A stretch of DNA of 64,000 nt from Methanolobus chelungpuianus (GTDB lineage Archaea > Halobacteriota > Methanosarcinia > Methanosarcinales > Methanosarcinaceae): NCBI RefSeq assembly GCF_024500045.1, contig NZ_JTEO01000002.1, positions 186,001 to 250,000 of the forward strand, read 5' to 3'. The position numbers and the translations under genes are program-made. Below, in pieces: positions 60,661 to 64,000 of this stretch (position 1 is its first letter; the number at the start of each line of letters is the position of its first letter). The notes beneath the pieces are model-generated. The model ran no database searches. It saw only the letters and a program-made list of their open reading frames with translations, and was not told where the DNA came from.

Positions 60661-60873
60661 TTATTTTCCCAGCATTTCCCGGGCGAGCTTGATATCTTCC
60701 GCCTTGACGGTCTTTCTGCCGGCATGTTCTGCCAGCTTTATAGCTTCTCTGGAAACCTCCAGTCCGTAGGATTCAAGCATTTCAGTAAGGGCCATTGCTG
60801 CTGATTCGCTGACTCTCTGCGCGCCAGCATTCCTTATTACTCTTTCAATGGGTGCAAATGGTATTATTGTCAT
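60661..60873 (-). CDS. Archaeal histone
   Basis: A 70-residue single histone fold of the HMfA/B kind that wraps DNA in archaeal nucleosome-like chains. PFAPIERVIRNAGAQRVSESAA starts helix one; the long central helix is in LTEMLESYGLEVSREAIKLAEHA; KTVKAEDIKLAREML ends it. No tail is present. The AT-rich 230-base gap upstream holds several TATA-like stretches (TATATAAATA near 60941) for a strong promoter. Confidence 0.93.
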   Translation of the reverse strand: MTIIPFAPIERVIRNAGAQRVSESAAMALTEMLESYGLEVSREAIKLAEHAGRKTVKAEDIKLAREMLGK

Positions 60874-61103
60874 AAATATGCCTCAATAAAACTCACATCT
60901 TCTAACAAAGCATTCTATATATGTTAATTGGTAAATAAGGTATATAAATATGCTCAATAACCAAATCCTGTTGGATACTGCATTGAAGCCCTGTTTTGCC
61001 CGGGTGAAACTGCATCATGTCCGACAGAATAGTTTATTCCGGGAGATATGAAAAATGATATTTAGAGAGCGCCCGTAGCGTATTCAGGGTCGCCTCACAG
61101 AGC

Positions 61104-61538
61104 TTATCTGTTCTTTACTTTTTCGGCAAGATCTTTTCCCAGCCGGTTGCACTCGAACAGATCCTTTTCAGTAGGGGTGTACTGTATTCGCAGCACAGGG
61201 TCTATAATTATAACTCCTGCGTTGCGCAGTTTCTCTGCTATCTTTACCGGTGCTTCCCCGCTCCAGCCATAGGAGCCAAAAGCAGCACCTATCTTCCCGC
61301 TAACGCCCGCATCGATAAGGCGGTCAATGAATTTTGCGATGGGGTCAAGCATCGTGTAATAGAACGTAGATGAACCTACAGCGATGGCATCGTAAGATGC
61401 TGCTTCAACGGGGTCCCATTCATAGAAATTATTTACCTCTGCATCGACATGGCGCTCCCTGGCTCCCTCTGCGATGGCCTCGGCCATCATCCGTGTATTC
61501 CCCTGGGTACTAAGGTAAACTACTGCAAGTTTTGGCAT
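61104..61538 (-). CDS. Flavodoxin-like protein
   Basis: A 144-residue FMN-binding electron carrier. YLSTQGNTRMMAEAIAEG is the phosphate loop at the N terminus; VGSSTFYYTMLDPIAKFIDRL and AAFGSYGWSGEAPVKI form the isoalloxazine-binding loops. It resembles the flavodoxin domain of F420H2 oxidase (FprA) but stands alone. GAGGAGG before ATG 61538 decides the start; the in-frame extension to 61589 covers that site. Confidence 0.88.
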   Translation of the reverse strand: MPKLAVVYLSTQGNTRMMAEAIAEGARERHVDAEVNNFYEWDPVEAASYDAIAVGSSTFYYTMLDPIAKFIDRLIDAGVSGKIGAAFGSYGWSGEAPVKIAEKLRNAGVIIIDPVLRIQYTPTEKDLFECNRLGKDLAEKVKNR

Positions 61539-61795
61539 GTATGCTCCTCCTCTGTGGAAACTATATCCGGATGACAGATCAGAATCCACTCCATATGAAA
61601 AATGTGGTATGATCGTTGATATATCTTTCTTTAGCCTGGCCTGGGGACGGGCGGTTTAACAGCGGGCCATGAACGAATGGCTGGAACAAGTCACTCAATA
61701 ACAGCCTCATGTCCATAACGGGTTATATTTATTGCTGATAACCCTTATTCTAATACGACCTTCTAATACACCTTTACTTATAAAGGAGGCAACTT

Positions 61796-63109
61796 ATGGA
61801 TGAGAGAATTGCGCCCCATGTCGAGGAATTAAGCAGGGTGCTTGGAAACAGATATACAGAGGAGATCAGGGCGGAACTGGAGAAACTCCTGCAGTACAGG
61901 GTTCCGCTGGATGAGGCTAAGAGGACGATCCTGAACAGGTTCACTTCAAGGTCCCCTGCATCCGTGCAGGTGAAGGACCTTGTTGGAGGAATGAACGGTT
62001 TCGATATAATCGGCCGTGTAATCAGCATTGAGAAAAAGAACGTCACAGTGCAGGAAGACAAGAGGAGTGTTTTTACAGGCTCCTTTGGTGACGGAACTGG
62101 CATTTGTTCCTTTACCTGCTGGGATGACATGTCCCTTAAGGCAGGAGATGCTATCAGGATAAAGAATGCATACACCAGGATGTGGAATAACAGGCCTGAG
62201 CTTTACTTCGGGAAACGCTCGGTGATAGAGAAGCTTCCTGATGATCAGTTACAGGACATCGCGGAAATGTCCCATGCAAAACCCAAGAAGCTACAGGACA
62301 TCGCGCCCGCGGATGTGATGGCCAGTTCCGAGGTTGTCATAGTTGAGATGTATCACAGGGACATTTCGCTCAAGGGCAAGATGCTGACGATCACCGAAGG
62401 GGTCATCGCGGACGAGACCGCAAAGCTACCTTTCACTTCATGGACTCCGCTCAGGGGGGCCGACATAGGGAGCTTTATACATTTTGAGGGTGCAAGTATC
62501 AGGATATTCAGGGGACTACCTTCCATCAACTTCAGTGACAATACCACCATAAGCCTGATAGCACAGCCTGAAAAGCTGCCGTTCACGCTGCATTCTGTAA
62601 GCAGTGCAGCGGACCCTGTACCTATACTGAACGTACTTGATAAGAGCGGCATCTTCGACGTGACCGTTGCAGGTAATATCATCTCGGTCAGGCCCGGTTC
62701 AGGCATCATTGAGCGCTGTCCGGTGTGTAACAGGGTGACGCAGAAAGCAAGCTGCAGGGCTCATGGGCCTGTGGAATGCGTGTCTGATATGCGTATAAAG
62801 TTCATCCTCGATGACGGGACTGGCTCCCTTCACGTGATGCTCAATTGCGAGCTTTCAGAGGCTGTTTACGGAAAGACAATGTACGAAGCGGAAAAGATGG
62901 CCCGTGAATCCATCTCGAAGGAAGTTGTGTTCGATGATATGAAACGCGTGCTGACCGGGAAGTATATCGCTATCAGGGGCAATTCCTCGAAGAACGAGTT
63001 CGGTGTCACACTTGTGGCAAAGTCTGCCTGGTGTCCCGATGCCGACCTGAAGGGGCGCATGGATATCCTGCTTAAAAGGATCGAAGGACAGGTGAGCAAT
63101 AATGGCTGA
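61796..63109 (+). CDS. Replication protein A-like ssDNA-binding protein with zinc finger
   Basis: A 437-residue RPA with three OB-like folds (about 50-160, 175-275 and 285-425). The second half holds a zinc site CPVC...C-x2-H (ERCPVCNRVTQKASCRAHG), as in RPA of Methanosarcina and haloarchaea. DIIGRVISIEKKNVTV, FGDGTGICSFTCWDDM and FILDDGTGSLHVMLN are typical OB strands. AAGGAGG lies before the ATG. It overlaps its partner gene by 8 bases, as in other archaea. Confidence 0.9.
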   Translation: MDERIAPHVEELSRVLGNRYTEEIRAELEKLLQYRVPLDEAKRTILNRFTSRSPASVQVKDLVGGMNGFDIIGRVISIEKKNVTVQEDKRSVFTGSFGDGTGICSFTCWDDMSLKAGDAIRIKNAYTRMWNNRPELYFGKRSVIEKLPDDQLQDIAEMSHAKPKKLQDIAPADVMASSEVVIVEMYHRDISLKGKMLTITEGVIADETAKLPFTSWTPLRGADIGSFIHFEGASIRIFRGLPSINFSDNTTISLIAQPEKLPFTLHSVSSAADPVPILNVLDKSGIFDVTVAGNIISVRPGSGIIERCPVCNRVTQKASCRAHGPVECVSDMRIKFILDDGTGSLHVMLNCELSEAVYGKTMYEAEKMARESISKEVVFDDMKRVLTGKYIAIRGNSSKNEFGVTLVAKSAWCPDADLKGRMDILLKRIEGQVSNNG

Positions 63110-63986
63110 GAGGGAAATGGCCTACAGGATATTTGCCTGCGAGTTCAATGATTCCAGGTTCCAGGTCAGTTCCGCTTCGGATGCTCCCGGTCAGGCGGAT
63201 CTGCACGCCCCTAATTTCCTCGTGACAACAGCGGGTGCAAAGGTGAACCGTCTTTTCATAGCCGGAGTCATAACCGAGGTAGAGGATATCGGGAGCCAGA
63301 AAGGAGGCGAAAAGGAACTGTGGAGGGCAAGGGTATCGGACCCCACAGGTACCTTCACAATATATTCGGGCAATTACCAGCCTGAGGCATCGGTGTTCCT
63401 TTCCACTGTGGAGGTCCCGTCCTTTGTGACCATCGTTGGCAAGGTCCGCTCCTATGAGCCGGGGGATGGCTCGGTTTTCGTCTCCCTGCGTCCGGAGGAG
63501 ATAAACCATGCAGATGAGAGCATACGTAACCGGTGGATGGTTGATACTGCGGAGCTGACCCTTGACCGGCTGGACATATTTGACGAGGCTCTGTCATCAG
63601 GGCTTAGCGGGACGGACCTGTTAGATCATCTCTCACTGAAGAACGTGCCTTCAAACATCGCAGAAGGAATATGCATAGCCCTTGATCACTATCATACGGA
63701 CAGGGATTATATCCGCGGTCTGAAGATACAGGTAAGGGACGCCCTGCTATCTATCGGGAGCAGCCTGTCTGCGTCACCAGGTGGTGGCCTGGCTGACATT
63801 GAACAGTCCGTAATGGTCATGCTTCATGAAATGAACCAGGGCAAAGGCGTGGAATATGCCGTGCTGGTCCGGGAGGCAGGAGAAAAGGGTATTCCTGCTG
63901 AACTGGTTGAGAAGGCCGTGCGCTCTCTCCTTTCCGACGGGAGTCTATACGAACCCAGGGTAGGTTTCTTCAGGGCTATCGACTGA
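63102..63986 (+). CDS. RPA-associated protein (COG3390 type)
   Basis: A 294-residue companion of RPA. An OB fold at residues 35-130 holds RLFIAGVITEVEDIGSQ and RVSDPTGTFTIYSGNYQP; a helical C terminus (about 150-294) ends with a winged-helix-like part (VREAGEKGIPAELVEKAVRSLLSDGSLYEP). COG3390 proteins are encoded beside RPA in euryarchaea and bind it. Its start overlaps the RPA stop by 8 bases. The gene ends just inside the window. Confidence 0.88.
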   Translation: MAEREMAYRIFACEFNDSRFQVSSASDAPGQADLHAPNFLVTTAGAKVNRLFIAGVITEVEDIGSQKGGEKELWRARVSDPTGTFTIYSGNYQPEASVFLSTVEVPSFVTIVGKVRSYEPGDGSVFVSLRPEEINHADESIRNRWMVDTAELTLDRLDIFDEALSSGLSGTDLLDHLSLKNVPSNIAEGICIALDHYHTDRDYIRGLKIQVRDALLSIGSSLSASPGGGLADIEQSVMVMLHEMNQGKGVEYAVLVREAGEKGIPAELVEKAVRSLLSDGSLYEPRVGFFRAID

Positions 63987-64000
63987 GCCCTGCAGGATAT

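Overview
This window looks like chromosomal DNA of a cytochrome-containing methylotrophic methanogen of the order Methanosarcinales, family Methanosarcinaceae level (Methanosarcina, Methanolobus, Methanococcoides or an ANME-3-like relative). The reasons are a complete rnfCDGEAB cluster behind a seven-heme MmcA-type cytochrome, an archaeal-lipid prenyltransferase, CetZ, an archaeal histone, archaeal replication and translation genes (PriS, GINS, RFC, RPA, aIF2-alpha, L44e, S27e, Nop10, Pelota), a FilR1-type regulator, and Shine-Dalgarno sites of the GGAGGTGAT kind with TATA boxes. I cannot fix the genus from sequence alone.

Layout. 0-4 kb: the end of SAM synthetase, then NAD synthesis (nadX-nadA, with a lipid prenyltransferase, facing nadC). 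4-13.7 kb: a secreted protein with CetZ, an orphan ABC ATPase, enolase, a LarA-like protein, a LysE exporter, an orphan FtsX-type permease and a degenerate pyrophosphatase-like protein. 13.7-28 kb: an unusual concentration of MacB/LolCDE-type ABC genes with COG1361 surface proteins. There are three full modules (16.2-20.0 kb minus, 20.3-24.7 kb plus, 24.8-28.0 kb plus) and one permease paired with a probable PGF-CTERM protein. 28-35.9 kb: small membrane proteins, a response regulator, two histidine kinases, YbjQ, a GerW-like protein and a FilR1-type regulator.

35.9-39.05 kb: an AT-rich integrated element of about 3.1 kb, bounded by a 17-bp direct repeat that copies the 3' end of a tRNA-Ser(CGA) gene. 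It encodes only a tyrosine integrase and a small PD-(D/E)XK nuclease; the rest is highly structured non-coding DNA, including a hairpin of about 129 nt flanked by 13-bp direct repeats. I see no replication or capsid gene. The adjoining tRNA-Ser appears to carry a 29-nt intron in the D arm with a bulge-helix-bulge-like fold. I rate this the most interesting part of the window.

39.2-47.9 kb: EndoQ, then the replication/translation cluster PriS-GINS-L44e-S27e-aIF2alpha-Nop10-PAC2 (minus strand), then the ribosome-rescue genes RqcH and Pelota. 48-51.7 kb: an acetate transporter with a possible leader peptide, the c-di-AMP synthase DacZ, ThpR and the flavin transferase ApbE. 51.8-59 kb: the MmcA-Rnf energy-conservation operon; ApbE presumably flavinylates RnfG and RnfD. 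59-64 kb: RFC small subunit, a small-export membrane protein, a histone, a flavodoxin and an RPA pair. Two genes (the LarA-like gene and rfcS) seem to begin at isoleucine codons (ATC and ATT) placed correctly behind strong Shine-Dalgarno sites.
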